The notes under the pieces were generated by a model. That model saw nothing but the letters and a program-made list of their open reading frames with translations, made no database searches and had not been told where the DNA came from. Position numbers and translations under genes: made by a program. Positions 41,109 through 50,695 of a stretch of DNA of 64,000 nucleotides are shown piece after piece. The stretch is taken from NCBI RefSeq assembly GCF_022631375.1, contig NZ_JALBGC010000003.1, positions 1,017,707-1,081,706 on the forward strand, in the 5' to 3' direction. Source of the stretch: Hymenobacter cyanobacteriorum (GTDB lineage: Bacteria > Bacteroidota > Bacteroidia > Cytophagales > Hymenobacteraceae). Positions within the stretch are counted from its first letter, which is position 1. Each line of letters starts with the position of its first letter.

Positions 41109-43511
41109 TTACAAGGCGGGCTTCACATCGAAGGTAAACTGCTGGCTGCCGGCTTTTCCGTCGGCGGCCAGGCCCTGAAGCACCACGAGGTAGCGCCCGG
41201 CCTGGTCGCCGGTGTAGAAGCGCAGGGTTTGGGGCGTGGCCCCGGCCAGGCCGATGTTGGGATTCCAGTAGAGCAGGTTGCGCAGGTCGGGCAGGCGGCT
41301 TTGGCGGGCTTCGGGCGTGTCGTAGCGCGGAGCGAAGAACTCGCGCTGCGCCTGCGTGCCCTCGTACTGCTGCACCAGCGCGTGCGGGTCGAGCTGAAAG
41401 CCTTCGAGGTCGCCCTTGTAGGTCGTGAAGCTCACCAGCCCGTCGTAGATGGCCGCGCCGTGCACGTAGCGGCTGTCCATCACCTCCAGCTTCTGCACCT
41501 TCAGCGGGTTCAGGGCCATTATTTTGTTCATGTTGAACACCGGCACCCCGTCGAGCAGCACCATGGGGTTGTTGCCCAGCAGGGCCTTGTTGATGAGGTC
41601 GTCCACCATCAGGTGGTAGCCGTCCTTGCGAATGCGCACCACCACGCCGGGCACGTACTCGCGCAGCACTTCCTCCATCACCTTAAAGCGCGTGTAGCGG
41701 TCCAGGTAATACGTTTCGGTGGCTTTGCCGAAAAACGACGTGGTATCGCCCGTTTCCGGTGCCAGGGCCGGCCGGCGGCGGTCGAGGTACACGCGCTGCG
41801 TCTGGGCCTGCAGGTGGCGCCGGGCATACTCCGGCGCGAAGCGCGGCAGCAGCCCGTAGCCCGGCAGCGCCGAGGCCGCGTAGCTGGTCGAAAACGGTTC
41901 GAGCAGGGTAATCTGGCTGGTGCTGTCCTGGCGCGGGTCGGTTTGCACCACCAGCTCGCGCGGCCCGGGCAGCGGCCCCAGCTCGAAGCGCACGCGGCCG
42001 TCGGCATTGCTGAGCGAGTTGCTCAGGCGCAGCGTCCGGCTCGGCGAGGCGAGGTAGGCCATCGTCCAGGGCGCGGGGGCGTTGGTGCCGGCCCGCGTGA
42101 TGCGGCCCGTGATGATGGGGCCGTTGGGCTCGGGCACGTGCCCGAACCGGGCGGCCGTGCCCGCCAGCACGTCTTCCCAGCGCCAGCGGCTCCAGCCCTG
42201 GGTCAGCATCAGGTTATCGGCGGCGGTGCGGGCGGCCTCGGTGGCCGCAAAGTAGGTGCCGGGGGCTTCGATGTAGCCCTTCAGGTCGGCCACCAGCCAC
42301 AGGTATTCCTCGATGGCGGCCGGCGGCGTGGTAGCCAGCGAATCGAGCTGGTACACGGCCATCGACACGCTGCTGCGCCCCATCTGGCCGGGAGCGGCTA
42401 CCTGCACGCTCACCGGGGCGCGGGCGGCGTAGCTGGGCTGGTCGGCGCTGGCCGCCAGGGCCAGGTGCCGGGTGGGTGCCCGGAAATACAGCCGCTCGCA
42501 CACCGGCTGCCGGCCGGCCGTGAACAGGGTGAGGTGCGAAATGCCCTCCAGCAGCTGGCTTTTGTCGAACGCGTACGTGGCCTGGCCGTTGGCCAGCGCC
42601 AGGCGGGCCGTGAGGGCCACTTTCTGGCGCGAGTGGCCCAGCAGGTACAGCGTTTCGGGCTGCTGGCCGGTGGCATTCACCGTGAGGGTGAGCTGGGTGG
42701 GGCTGGTGTCGTCGAGGCGCAGCACGTAGCCCTGCCCGAAGGCGCGGGGCAGCGCCCGGCGCACCGGGCGGGCAGGCGAGCCGCTTGGCTTCAGCACGGC
42801 CGTGTAGGGCTGCTGGCTGTCGAGAGGCGTGAGGAAAAAGCTGCCCATGCCCAGCTGCTGCGTGGCAAACGTGGCCACCACGGCCCCCTTGTTGTCGAGC
42901 ACCTGGCCGGTGGCCGCCACGCCGTGCCCGGCCGGGTCGGTTACCTTAAAGGCCACGCGGCTGCGCAGGCCCTGCACCAGGTTGCCGCCCTCCGGAAAAA
43001 ACTGCGCGTCATAGGCCACCGAGTCGGCCTTGGGCGCGCCCGAGGCCTGCCGGGTGTTCACCACCGTCACGGCGGTATTGAAGTAGTATTCGGGGCTGAA
43101 ATTCTGCATCCAGCTGGTGTAGGCGCGCACGCGGTAGCTGCCCGCCGGCAGCGAGGTTGGCAGCGTGAAGTAGCCGTGGCCGGTGGCGTTTTTCAGGGCC
43201 ACTTTGCCTTGCAGCACGGGCTGGTTTTTGGCATCCAGCACCTCCACGTAGGCCACGCTGCTCAGGGCCAGCGGCCGGGCGTGGGCGCCCTCTGCCGCGT
43301 ACACCTTAAACCACATGGTTTCGCCGCTCAGGTACAGCGGCCGGTCGAGGTGCAGGTAGAGCTTCTCGTGCGGGTCGCGCTGCGCGTACTGCTGCAGGCG
43401 ACGCGTAATGCTGCCCAGCGAGTCGGCCTGGCCCGCGGCCGGCCCGGCGGCCAGCAGCCCCAGCAGCGCCGCGGCCAGAAAGTTGCGGCCGGTTTTTGCC
43501 CGATTAATCAT
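41109..43511 (-). CDS. Macroglobulin-like protein with C-terminal TonB plug-like domain (locus A)
   Basis: An 800-residue exported protein. After the signal peptide (FLAAALLGLLAAGPAAGQ), EKLYLHLDRPLYLSGETMWF is the MG2/alpha-2-macroglobulin-type motif, followed by several beta-sandwich modules (PVLQGKVALKNATGHGYFTL, GSYRVRAYTSWMQNFSPEYY). Residues about 625-720 look like a TonB receptor plug: VVRIRKDGYHLMVDDLINKA, PMVLLDGVPVFNMNKIMALN, KVQKLEVMDSRYVHGAAIYD, GLVSFTTYKG. No beta-barrel follows; a final Ig-like domain ends the protein (FYTGDQAGRYLVVLQGLAAD). Last gene of locus A, 39 nt after a DUF4249 gene. Paralogue at 51622. Function unknown. Confidence 0.85.
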   Translation of the reverse strand: MINRAKTGRNFLAAALLGLLAAGPAAGQADSLGSITRRLQQYAQRDPHEKLYLHLDRPLYLSGETMWFKVYAAEGAHARPLALSSVAYVEVLDAKNQPVLQGKVALKNATGHGYFTLPTSLPAGSYRVRAYTSWMQNFSPEYYFNTAVTVVNTRQASGAPKADSVAYDAQFFPEGGNLVQGLRSRVAFKVTDPAGHGVAATGQVLDNKGAVVATFATQQLGMGSFFLTPLDSQQPYTAVLKPSGSPARPVRRALPRAFGQGYVLRLDDTSPTQLTLTVNATGQQPETLYLLGHSRQKVALTARLALANGQATYAFDKSQLLEGISHLTLFTAGRQPVCERLYFRAPTRHLALAASADQPSYAARAPVSVQVAAPGQMGRSSVSMAVYQLDSLATTPPAAIEEYLWLVADLKGYIEAPGTYFAATEAARTAADNLMLTQGWSRWRWEDVLAGTAARFGHVPEPNGPIITGRITRAGTNAPAPWTMAYLASPSRTLRLSNSLSNADGRVRFELGPLPGPRELVVQTDPRQDSTSQITLLEPFSTSYAASALPGYGLLPRFAPEYARRHLQAQTQRVYLDRRRPALAPETGDTTSFFGKATETYYLDRYTRFKVMEEVLREYVPGVVVRIRKDGYHLMVDDLINKALLGNNPMVLLDGVPVFNMNKIMALNPLKVQKLEVMDSRYVHGAAIYDGLVSFTTYKGDLEGFQLDPHALVQQYEGTQAQREFFAPRYDTPEARQSRLPDLRNLLYWNPNIGLAGATPQTLRFYTGDQAGRYLVVLQGLAADGKAGSQQFTFDVKPAL

Positions 43512-43550
43512 GTGCCAAAAAAGGAAGTGAAGGAGCGAGAAAGAGGCTGG

Positions 43551-44714
43551 TTAGGGCCAGAACGACGGTTTCACGGTGGTGCCGTGCAGGCGGCAGTCCA
43601 CGCAGGGGCGGCCGATGCCCAGCACCCCGCCGACCGTGGCGGATATGGGGATGTAGTCGGGCGAGCCAAAAGCCGATGCGATGCTCAGCCCGCGCACGGT
43701 GTCGGGCACGCACTTGCCGTACTCGCCGGCGATGTTCCAGTCGAAGGGCAGCTGGCTGCGCTCGACAAAGAGGCGGCGCTGCTCGACGGAGTGCACGCCC
43801 ACGAAGCCCAGGGCCAGGGCGGCGGGGTCGGTGAGGCAGCGCACGTTGCCGGTGAGCTGCACGGGCTGGGGGTCGAACAAGGTGCCGATGTTCTCGGTGT
43901 TTTTCTTGAGCAATTCCCAGTAGTGAAACTCGTCCTCCGACTGCGCCGCTTGCGTCACCAGAATGCTGTACCGGTCATGCAGGCGGTCGCTGGTGGTGGG
44001 CAGAGCGCGCACCACGTAGTCCGGAATAGCATCCCGCGTCAGGCGCGTGGTGTTCACCAGCTTGATGTTGGTGGACTTTTCAGTGGCCCAGCAAATGCGT
44101 GGAAACCGCGTGGTGATGGGAAAAAGCCCTTCGCGCGGGGCGGCGGGCGGCACCCGCCACTCCAGGCTCGGAATAAGAATGGGGATGGACTCCCAGGTTT
44201 CCTCGTACTGCCAGCGGTAGAAGTGGGTGGCGTTGGCGTCGTCGTGGGTGGCGAGGAAGATTTTGAGCCCGTCGGGTTCGGCGCGCCAGCCGAAGCGGTC
44301 GAAGGGCGGGGTGGTGACCACGGGCTGGTAGTCGGTGGCGAACTCCTGGCCGGCGGCGGTGGTCAGGTGCAGGCGGTACTTTTTGGCCGGGTTCAGGGTG
44401 CGGGCGGCGGAGGTGTAGGTGCCGGCCGGGCTTTCGGTGAGCTGCACGCTGGGGCCGCCGAGTTCTTCGACGTAAACGCGGGCCTTGGTTTCGGCCGGCG
44501 GGGCGGCGGGGGCGGCCAGGTTCGAGGCGCGCGAGAGCAGCAGGGTGGTGGCGCCCTTGCTGTTGATGAAGCCGTCGACGACCAGCAGCCGCGGCGGGTT
44601 CTGGATGGCCGAGGGCAAATACGGGTCCGTGCACCCACCCAGCATCACGCCCAGCAAGCCAATGCCTAGCAACAGTAGCAATGAAGCGACAGTTGATTTC
44701 GCCTTAGTAATCAT
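43551..44714 (-). CDS. DUF4249 lipoprotein (locus A, copy 1)
   Basis: A 387-residue lipoprotein (lipobox GVMLGGCTDPY, Cys about 29). It has the DUF4249 pattern: LLVVDGFINSKGATTLLLSR, a beta-rich N-terminal domain with YTSAARTLNPAKKYRLHLTT, then FYRWQYEETWESIPI, SILVTQAAQSEDEFHYWELL, NIGTLFDPQPVQLTGNVRCL and LGFVGVHSVEQRRLFVERSQ. It ends in CVDCRLHGTTVKPSFWP. The acidic residue right after CT suggests surface export, by analogy with Bacteroidota lipoprotein export signals. The first half is nearly identical in DNA to the next two genes. Start taken at the lipoprotein ATG 44714. Confidence 0.88.
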   Translation of the reverse strand: MITKAKSTVASLLLLLGIGLLGVMLGGCTDPYLPSAIQNPPRLLVVDGFINSKGATTLLLSRASNLAAPAAPPAETKARVYVEELGGPSVQLTESPAGTYTSAARTLNPAKKYRLHLTTAAGQEFATDYQPVVTTPPFDRFGWRAEPDGLKIFLATHDDANATHFYRWQYEETWESIPILIPSLEWRVPPAAPREGLFPITTRFPRICWATEKSTNIKLVNTTRLTRDAIPDYVVRALPTTSDRLHDRYSILVTQAAQSEDEFHYWELLKKNTENIGTLFDPQPVQLTGNVRCLTDPAALALGFVGVHSVEQRRLFVERSQLPFDWNIAGEYGKCVPDTVRGLSIASAFGSPDYIPISATVGGVLGIGRPCVDCRLHGTTVKPSFWP

Positions 44715-44755
44715 TAGGAAGGAATAATCGAAAAAGAAAGGAAGCTGGAGAAGCC

Positions 44756-45913
44756 CTAGGGCCAGAACGGCGGTTTCACCGCGCTGCCGTGCAGGCGGCA
44801 GTCTACACATTCGCGGCTGGTAGCCAAGGTGCCGCCAGGTACATAACGGATAGGGCTATTGTAGGCGGAGCCAAAAACTTGGGGGTAAAGCTTAGGTATG
44901 ATAGTATCTGTTGGGCATTTATCGTATTCGCTGCTGATGTTCCAGTCGAAGGGCAGCTGGCTGCGCTCGACGAGGAGGCGGCGCTGCTCGACGGAGTGCA
45001 CGCCCACAAAGCCCAGAGCCAGGGCGGCGGGGTCGGAGAGGCAACGCACGTTGCCGGTGAGCTGCACGGGCTGGGGGTCGAAGAGGGTGCCGATGTTCTC
45101 GGTGTTTTTCTTGAGCAGCTCCCAGTAGTGAAACTCGTCCTCCGACTGCGCCGCCTGGGTGACGAGGATGCTGTAGCGGTGGCGCAGGCGGTAGCTGGTG
45201 GTGGGCAGGGCGCGCACCACGTAGTCGGCCACCACGTCCTGACTCAAGCGTGACGTATTGAATAGCCGGATGTCGGACGACTTCTCGTTGCCCCAGCAAA
45301 TGAGTGGGTAGCGGTTGCGAATGGGAATCAAGCGGCCCTCCACAGGACCAGAAAAAAGCACTTCCCATTCCAGCGTCGGGACGATGATGGGAATAGACTC
45401 CCAGGTTTCCTCGTACTGCCAGCGGTAGAAGTGGGTGGCGTTGGCGTCGTCGTGGGCGGCGAGGAAGATTTTCAGCCCGTCGGGCTCGGCGCGCCAGCCG
45501 AAGCGGTCGAAGGGCGGGGTGGTGACCACGGGCTGGTAGTCGGTGGCGAACTCCTGGCCGGCGGCGGTGGTCAGGTGCAGGCGGTACTTTTTGGCCGGGT
45601 TCAGGGTGCGGGCGGCGGAGGTGTAGGTGCCGGCCGGGCTTTCGGTGAGCTGCACGCTGGGGCCGCCGAGTTCTTCGACGTAAACGCGGGCCTTGGTTTC
45701 GGCCGGCGGGGCGGCGGGGGCGGCCAGGTTCGAGGCGCGCGAGAGCAGCAGGGTGGTGGCGCCCTTGCTGTTGATGAAGCCGTCGACGACCAGCAGCCGC
45801 GGCGGGTTTTGGATGGCCGACGGCAAATACGGGTCCGTGCAACTGCTCAACCCCAGCCCAAGCAGGCCCACTGCCAACAGCAGTGACTCAGCTGATTTTA
45901 GCTTATGTATCAT
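44756..45913 (-). CDS. DUF4249 lipoprotein (locus A, copy 2)
   Basis: A 385-residue DUF4249 lipoprotein (lipobox GLGLSSCTDPY). Residues about 30-170 are almost the same as in copies 1 and 3. The centre (VPTLEWEVLFSGPVEGRLIP) and the end (IPKLYPQVFGSAYNSPIRYV) differ. The terminal CRECVDC-like block (TSRECVDCRLHGSAVKPPFW) is shared. It lies 41 nt upstream of copy 1 in the same direction. Ligand unknown; the variable parts may be where copies differ in binding. Confidence 0.88.
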   Translation of the reverse strand: MIHKLKSAESLLLAVGLLGLGLSSCTDPYLPSAIQNPPRLLVVDGFINSKGATTLLLSRASNLAAPAAPPAETKARVYVEELGGPSVQLTESPAGTYTSAARTLNPAKKYRLHLTTAAGQEFATDYQPVVTTPPFDRFGWRAEPDGLKIFLAAHDDANATHFYRWQYEETWESIPIIVPTLEWEVLFSGPVEGRLIPIRNRYPLICWGNEKSSDIRLFNTSRLSQDVVADYVVRALPTTSYRLRHRYSILVTQAAQSEDEFHYWELLKKNTENIGTLFDPQPVQLTGNVRCLSDPAALALGFVGVHSVEQRRLLVERSQLPFDWNISSEYDKCPTDTIIPKLYPQVFGSAYNSPIRYVPGGTLATSRECVDCRLHGSAVKPPFWP

Positions 45914-45953
45914 TGGAAGGACCAGTCAGACAAGAAATAAGAAGCCGGGTGGC

Positions 45954-47108
45954 CTAGGGCCAAAACGGCGGTTTCACCACGCTGCCATGCAGGCGGCAGT
46001 CCACGCACTCGCGGCTGGTGGCCAGCACGCCATCGGGCGCATAGATGATGGGAATGTTATCGGGCGAGCCGAAGACCTGCGGAATAAGGATTGTTTTAAC
46101 TACATCCGTCGGGCATTTATCGTATTCGCTGCTGATGTTCCAGTCGAAGGGCAGCTGGCTGCGCTCGACGAAGAGGCGGCGCTGCTCGACGGAGTGCACG
46201 CCCACGAAGCCCAGGGCCAGGGCCGCGGGGTCGGAGAGGCAGCGCACGTTGCCGGTGAGCTGCACGGGCTGGGGGTCGAACAAGGTGCCGATGTTCTCGG
46301 TGTTCTTTTTCAGCAATTCCCAGTAGTGAAACTCGTCCTCCGACTGCGCCGCTTGCGTGACGAGGATGCTGTAACGGTGGCGCAGGCGGTAGCTGGTGGT
46401 GGGCAGGGCGCGCACCACGTAGTCGGCCACCACGTCCTGGGCCAGGCGCGTGGTGTTCACCAGCTTGATGTCCGAGGACTTTTCGTTGCCCCAGCAGATG
46501 AGCGGAAACCGGTTGCGGATGGGAATGAGCCGGCCCTCCGACGGGCCGTAGAGCACTTCCCATTCCAGCGTCGGGACGATGATGGGGATGGACTCCCAGG
46601 TTTCCTCGTACTGCCAGCGGTAGAAGTGGGTGGCGTTGGCAGCGTCGTGGGCGGCGAGGAAGATTTTCAGCCCGTCGGGCTCGGCGCGCCAGCCGAAGCG
46701 GTCGAAGGGCGGGGTGGTGACCACGGGCTGGTAGTCGGTGGCGAACTCCTGGCCGGCGGCGGTGGTCAGGTGCAGGCGGTACTTTTTGGCCGGGTTCAGG
46801 GTGCGGGCGGCGGAGGTGTAGGTGCCGGCCGGGCTTTCGGTGAGCTGCACGCTGGGGCCGCCGAGTTCTTCGACGTAAACGCGGGCCTTGGTTTCGGCCG
46901 GCGGGGCGGCGGGGGCGGCCAGGTTCGAGGCGCGCGAGAGCAGCAGGGTGGTGGCGCCCTTGCTGTTGATGAAGCCGTCGACGACGAGCAGCCGCGGCGG
47001 GTTCTGGATGGCCGACGGCAAATACGGGTCCGTGCAGCCGGCCAGCGCCACGCCCAGCAAGCCAATGCCCAGCCCGGTCAGCCGCGAGAAAAAGGCGGAG
47101 GTCTTCAT
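45954..47108 (-). CDS. DUF4249 lipoprotein (locus A, copy 3)
   Basis: A 384-residue DUF4249 lipoprotein (lipobox GVALAGCTDPY). Its ATG lies immediately after the stop codon of the TonB-dependent receptor, with no base between, so translation is probably coupled. It shares the constant first half with copies 1 and 2 and is closest overall to copy 2 (FPLICWGNEKSSDIKLVNTT). It is the copy in the same position as the single DUF4249 gene of locus B and so is probably the ancestral one. Confidence 0.89.
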   Translation of the reverse strand: MKTSAFFSRLTGLGIGLLGVALAGCTDPYLPSAIQNPPRLLVVDGFINSKGATTLLLSRASNLAAPAAPPAETKARVYVEELGGPSVQLTESPAGTYTSAARTLNPAKKYRLHLTTAAGQEFATDYQPVVTTPPFDRFGWRAEPDGLKIFLAAHDAANATHFYRWQYEETWESIPIIVPTLEWEVLYGPSEGRLIPIRNRFPLICWGNEKSSDIKLVNTTRLAQDVVADYVVRALPTTSYRLRHRYSILVTQAAQSEDEFHYWELLKKNTENIGTLFDPQPVQLTGNVRCLSDPAALALGFVGVHSVEQRRLFVERSQLPFDWNISSEYDKCPTDVVKTILIPQVFGSPDNIPIIYAPDGVLATSRECVDCRLHGSVVKPPFWP

Positions 47109-49880
47109 CTAGAATTTGAAATTATAGGTGACCGTGGGGATGGGGTTGCCGAAAATCGACAACTGGTAGCCCCGGATTTGCCCGTTCGTCGACTTAAAGT
47201 AGATGGAGTACGGGTTGCGGCGGCCCGTTAGGTTGTACACGCCCACCGTCCAGGAGCTGTGGCCCAGCTTCTTCACCTTGTGGCCGCCCTCGATGTTCAG
47301 GGCCAGGTCGACGCGGTAGTAGTCGGGCACGCGGTACTGGTTGCGGTCGGAGTAGTACACGCGGTAGGCGTTGTTCACGTAGTACTTGGCCAGCGGCAGG
47401 GTGATGGGCCGGCCGGTGCTGTAGTTGAAGTTGAGCGAGGTGCTGAAGCGGCGGCTCAGGCGGTAGTTGCCCACCAGCGTCACGTCGTGGGGCTTGTCGA
47501 AGTTGCTGGGGTAGTAGTTGCCGCCGTTTATCATGTCGGCGGTAGTAGCGGCATTCACCTGCACCAGCGAGCGCGAATAGGTGTAGCTCACCCAGCCGTT
47601 CAGCTTGCCCGTGAGCTTTTTCACAAACACTTCCACGCCGTAGGCTTTGCCCTGGGCGTTGATGATGTCGGTTTCGATGTGGTGGTTGAGCACCAGCGTG
47701 GCCCCACTCTTGTAGTCCACAAAGTCTTTCAGTGTCTTATAATAGGTTTCTACCGACGCTTCGATGGTGTTGTTCTTGAAGTTGCGGTAGTAGCCAATCG
47801 AGTATTGGTCGCCCACCTGCGGCCGGATGTTGTTGTCGCTTAGCTTCCAGATGTCGGTAGGCGACACCGAGGCCGTGTTGGTGAGCTGGTGGATGTACTG
47901 GCGGGTGCGGGTGTAGCTGGCTTTCACCGACGAGTTATCCGAGAGCGAATAGCGGGTCGACAGCCGGTATTCCGGGCCGTGGTAGCGGGCCACGGTCTGG
48001 TTGTTGCCGTAGCGCACCGTGTCGATGATGGACGACTCGGAGCGCGACTCGCCCGGCGCGTACTGGTACACGTCGCGCGGCCCCAGCGCCTGGAAAAACG
48101 AATAGCGCAAACCCACCGACACCGAAAAGCGCGGCGTAATGTCGAACCGGTCCGACGCATACAGGGCGCTTTCCAGGGCCTTTTCCTTGTTCAGCACGTC
48201 GGGCCGCACCAGCGAGGCCTCGCCCTGCGGCAGCAGGCTGCCGGGCATGATGTCGTAGAGCGTCGAGCTGGCCCCAAAGTCGAGGGTATGCCGCGAATTG
48301 GGGAAGAAATTAAAATCGAGCTTCGCGCCCGTCTGGTTGATGCCGTAGCGCAGCTGCGAGGCCGTCGTCTCGTCCTGGCGGCTGGTCACGTCGTAGTCGT
48401 AGTGGCTGTAAGTGCCCGTGAGCACGCCAAACAGCTTGTTGCTGAACGTGTGCCGCCATTTCAGGCTGGCCGTCTGGTTCACGTAATGGTAGGTGGTGTC
48501 GCTGGCCAGCCGGAACTTGTCGGTGCTGTAGTAAGCCGTGGCATAAAGCGTGTTTTTGTCGTTGAACTCGTGGCTGATGTGGGCCGTAAGGTCGTAGAAC
48601 GAGGCCGCGCTCTGCGAGAAGCTGCGGTTGGGCAGCTGCTTCAGCAGCCAGTCGGAGTAGCTGGCCCGTCCGCTGATGATGAACGAGCTTTTATCCTTGA
48701 AAATGGGCCCCTCCAGCATCAGGCGGCTGGTGAGCGGGCCAATACCGCCCGAGCCGCCCAGCTTCTTCTTGTTGCCTTCGCGGGTCGTAATGTCGAGCAC
48801 CGACGACAAGCGCCCGCCGTACTTGGCCGGAATGGCGCTTTTGTACAGCTCCACGCCCTGCAGAATGTCGGGGTTGAAGGCCGAGAAAAACCCGAACAAA
48901 TGCGACGGGTTGTAAATGGGCGCGTCGTTGAACAGAATCAGGTTTTGGTCGGTGGCCCCGCCGCGCACGTTCAGACCGGTGCTGCCCTCGCCCACGGTTT
49001 TCACGCCGGGCAAGGTCATCACCACCCGCAGAATGTCGGTTTCGCCGAAGGCCGTGGGCACTTGGCGCATGGTCTTGATGTCGATTTTCTCCACGCCCAT
49101 CTGCAGGCTCGACACGTTCTTGTCCTTCTCGGCCTCTACGACCACCTCTTTCAGGGTCACGATGTCTTCTTCCGTTTCAATCTCCAGCTTGCCGTCGCCG
49201 CGCAGTATCACCTGGCGGCGGGTGTTTTTGATGCCCACGCCGCGAATTTTCAGGTTGCGGCGGCCCACGGGCAGCGTCAGCGAGTAGGCCCCAAACTGGT
49301 CGGTGCTGGCGCCCACGTTCAGCGCCTCATCGTAAATAGACGCCCCGATTACGGGCTCGCCGGTTTTCACATCGCGCAGGTGGCCGGCCAGCGTGGCCCG
49401 CCCGCTGGTGCTGCCCGTGCCAATGGTGTACACCTTGTACTCGGCCGCGCTGATGAGGTGCGAGCGGCCGGCCGCCACCGCCACGGGCTCATCATCGGGC
49501 AAGTCGGCCAGGGCCGAAGTACCCTGGGGCTGGAAAAAATCTTCGGGCAGCGCCGGGTTGATGGCCGTGCCCGACGACACAAACACCCGCCGTTGGGCAT
49601 CGACGCCGAAGCGGTAGTTGCTGCCCAGCAGCGCCTGGTACAGCACGGCCTGCACGGGCTGGTTCTGCACCCGCACGGTTATGCGCAGGCTGTCCACCGA
49701 GCGCGGGTCGAAGTAGAACCGGTAGTTGGTCTGGGCTTCGAGCTGGCGGGCAAACTCCTCGAAGGGCACCCGCACAAAGTCGCCGGTTACCAGCGGCTCG
49801 GGGGCCTGCTGGGCGTGGCTGCGGAAAGCGGGCAGCCCCAGCAACAGCACTAGTAAAAGCAGAGAATAAGCTTGCTTCAT
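47109..49880 (-). CDS. STN-type TonB-dependent outer-membrane receptor (locus A)
   Basis: A 923-residue receptor. Signal peptide (LLLLVLLLGLPAFRSHAQQ); STN domain (about 35-110: VPFEEFARQLEAQTNYRFYF, VRVQNQPVQAVLYQALLGSN); carboxypeptidase-regulatory-like domain (TLAGHLRDVKTGEPVIGASI, STDQFGAYSLTLPVGRRNLK); plug (FGETDILRVVMTLPGVKTVG, GLNVRGGATDQNLILFNDAP, AIPAKYGGRLSSVLDITTRE); then a 22-strand-type barrel ending TVTYNFKF. An STN domain normally signals through a periplasmic anti-sigma factor, but none is encoded beside it. The frame is open 25 codons upstream, but the ATG at 49880 starts the signal peptide. Nearly the same as the receptor at 55220. Confidence 0.93.
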   Translation of the reverse strand: MKQAYSLLLLVLLLGLPAFRSHAQQAPEPLVTGDFVRVPFEEFARQLEAQTNYRFYFDPRSVDSLRITVRVQNQPVQAVLYQALLGSNYRFGVDAQRRVFVSSGTAINPALPEDFFQPQGTSALADLPDDEPVAVAAGRSHLISAAEYKVYTIGTGSTSGRATLAGHLRDVKTGEPVIGASIYDEALNVGASTDQFGAYSLTLPVGRRNLKIRGVGIKNTRRQVILRGDGKLEIETEEDIVTLKEVVVEAEKDKNVSSLQMGVEKIDIKTMRQVPTAFGETDILRVVMTLPGVKTVGEGSTGLNVRGGATDQNLILFNDAPIYNPSHLFGFFSAFNPDILQGVELYKSAIPAKYGGRLSSVLDITTREGNKKKLGGSGGIGPLTSRLMLEGPIFKDKSSFIISGRASYSDWLLKQLPNRSFSQSAASFYDLTAHISHEFNDKNTLYATAYYSTDKFRLASDTTYHYVNQTASLKWRHTFSNKLFGVLTGTYSHYDYDVTSRQDETTASQLRYGINQTGAKLDFNFFPNSRHTLDFGASSTLYDIMPGSLLPQGEASLVRPDVLNKEKALESALYASDRFDITPRFSVSVGLRYSFFQALGPRDVYQYAPGESRSESSIIDTVRYGNNQTVARYHGPEYRLSTRYSLSDNSSVKASYTRTRQYIHQLTNTASVSPTDIWKLSDNNIRPQVGDQYSIGYYRNFKNNTIEASVETYYKTLKDFVDYKSGATLVLNHHIETDIINAQGKAYGVEVFVKKLTGKLNGWVSYTYSRSLVQVNAATTADMINGGNYYPSNFDKPHDVTLVGNYRLSRRFSTSLNFNYSTGRPITLPLAKYYVNNAYRVYYSDRNQYRVPDYYRVDLALNIEGGHKVKKLGHSSWTVGVYNLTGRRNPYSIYFKSTNGQIRGYQLSIFGNPIPTVTYNFKF

Positions 49881-49933
49881 ATAGAAGAGAAAGGACGAAC
49901 AAGAGTAAGATACCCAACGCGCAACCATCCGCC

Positions 49934-50695
49934 TTAGCGCTGCGGCAGGTGGCAATAGTAGCGGGCCAGCCGCACCAGCGAAGCATCCAGCTGCTCTTTC
50001 CCGAAAGACAACGCCTGCTCCCGGATAAACTGCTGCACTTCGCGGCTGTGGTCGGCAAACACGCGCACCGCCGTGGCCTTGCTGGTAACCGGGTAGTACA
50101 CCCCGGCTTTGCGGATGAAATACCGGTCGGTTACCACAAACTCCACGTCGGTCACCCGGTCCTTTAGTTGTTCGTGCAGGCGCTTCGAGCGTTTGGCCAC
50201 CACCTGCACGCAGCTATCCACCATCACTTCGTAGTAGCCGGTGCGTACATCGGGCCCGGTGCTGCTATCGGCCACCACGCGCACAAAGTGGTGGGAGCCA
50301 ATGTCGAAGGCGCGCACGTGCTCGTCCACGAGGCGCAGGGTGAGGGGGCTGTCGGCTACGGGCACTACCACTTGGTCGCGCACCACGTCGTAGGCCAGCT
50401 GAATGTTGGGGAAGTAATGCCCGTTGTAGTCCACGCTGCCGGGCTGCCGGTCGGGCGCCAGAAAAAACTGGTGGCCGATGCGGGCGTTGTAGCGCCGGGA
50501 ATAGTCGGCGTATTCAGGCCCGTTGTAGAGTTGCGGCTGGTCGGTAAACGAAGCCGTGTACTGCTGTTGGGCCGAAACCACGGCCACCGCCACCAGCATG
50601 CTATCGGCCGCCGGGGACGTAGTTTGGCTGCGGGCCGGCTGGCCCAGCGCGAAAATGCCCGCCGCAACGGCGAGCACGGTGCAGAATGTTTTCAT
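49934..50695 (-). CDS. Small secreted protein of the receptor locus (locus A)
   Basis: A 253-residue protein with signal peptide (TVLAVAAGIFALGQPARSQ), probably periplasmic. No family recognised. It is clearly paralogous to the gene at 58036: shared blocks are LYNGPEYADYSRRYNARIGH (ISGPEYVDKTLRYHHREGFP there), GSVDYNGHYFPNIQLAYDVV, LRLVDEHVRAFDIGSHHFVR, TGYYEVMVDSCVQVVAKRSK, and VVTDRYFIRKAGVYYPVTSK. First gene of locus A, 53 nt before the receptor. The frame opens far upstream, but the ATG at 50695 begins the signal peptide. Confidence 0.8.
   Translation of the reverse strand: MKTFCTVLAVAAGIFALGQPARSQTTSPAADSMLVAVAVVSAQQQYTASFTDQPQLYNGPEYADYSRRYNARIGHQFFLAPDRQPGSVDYNGHYFPNIQLAYDVVRDQVVVPVADSPLTLRLVDEHVRAFDIGSHHFVRVVADSSTGPDVRTGYYEVMVDSCVQVVAKRSKRLHEQLKDRVTDVEFVVTDRYFIRKAGVYYPVTSKATAVRVFADHSREVQQFIREQALSFGKEQLDASLVRLARYYCHLPQR

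Noticed and set aside
41055..44669. 1204-codon plus-strand open frame across the macroglobulin-plug and DUF4249 genes
   Set aside because: It spans two real minus-strand genes and their gap, and its His/Gly/Arg-rich translation matches no family. Similar shadow frames at 36121-37887, 47889-49853 and 45693-47231 were rejected for the same reason.
43551..47108. DUF4249 genes considered as SusD homologues
   Set aside because: They have a lipobox and sit beside a receptor, but there are no TPR-type SusD helices and the motifs are those of DUF4249.
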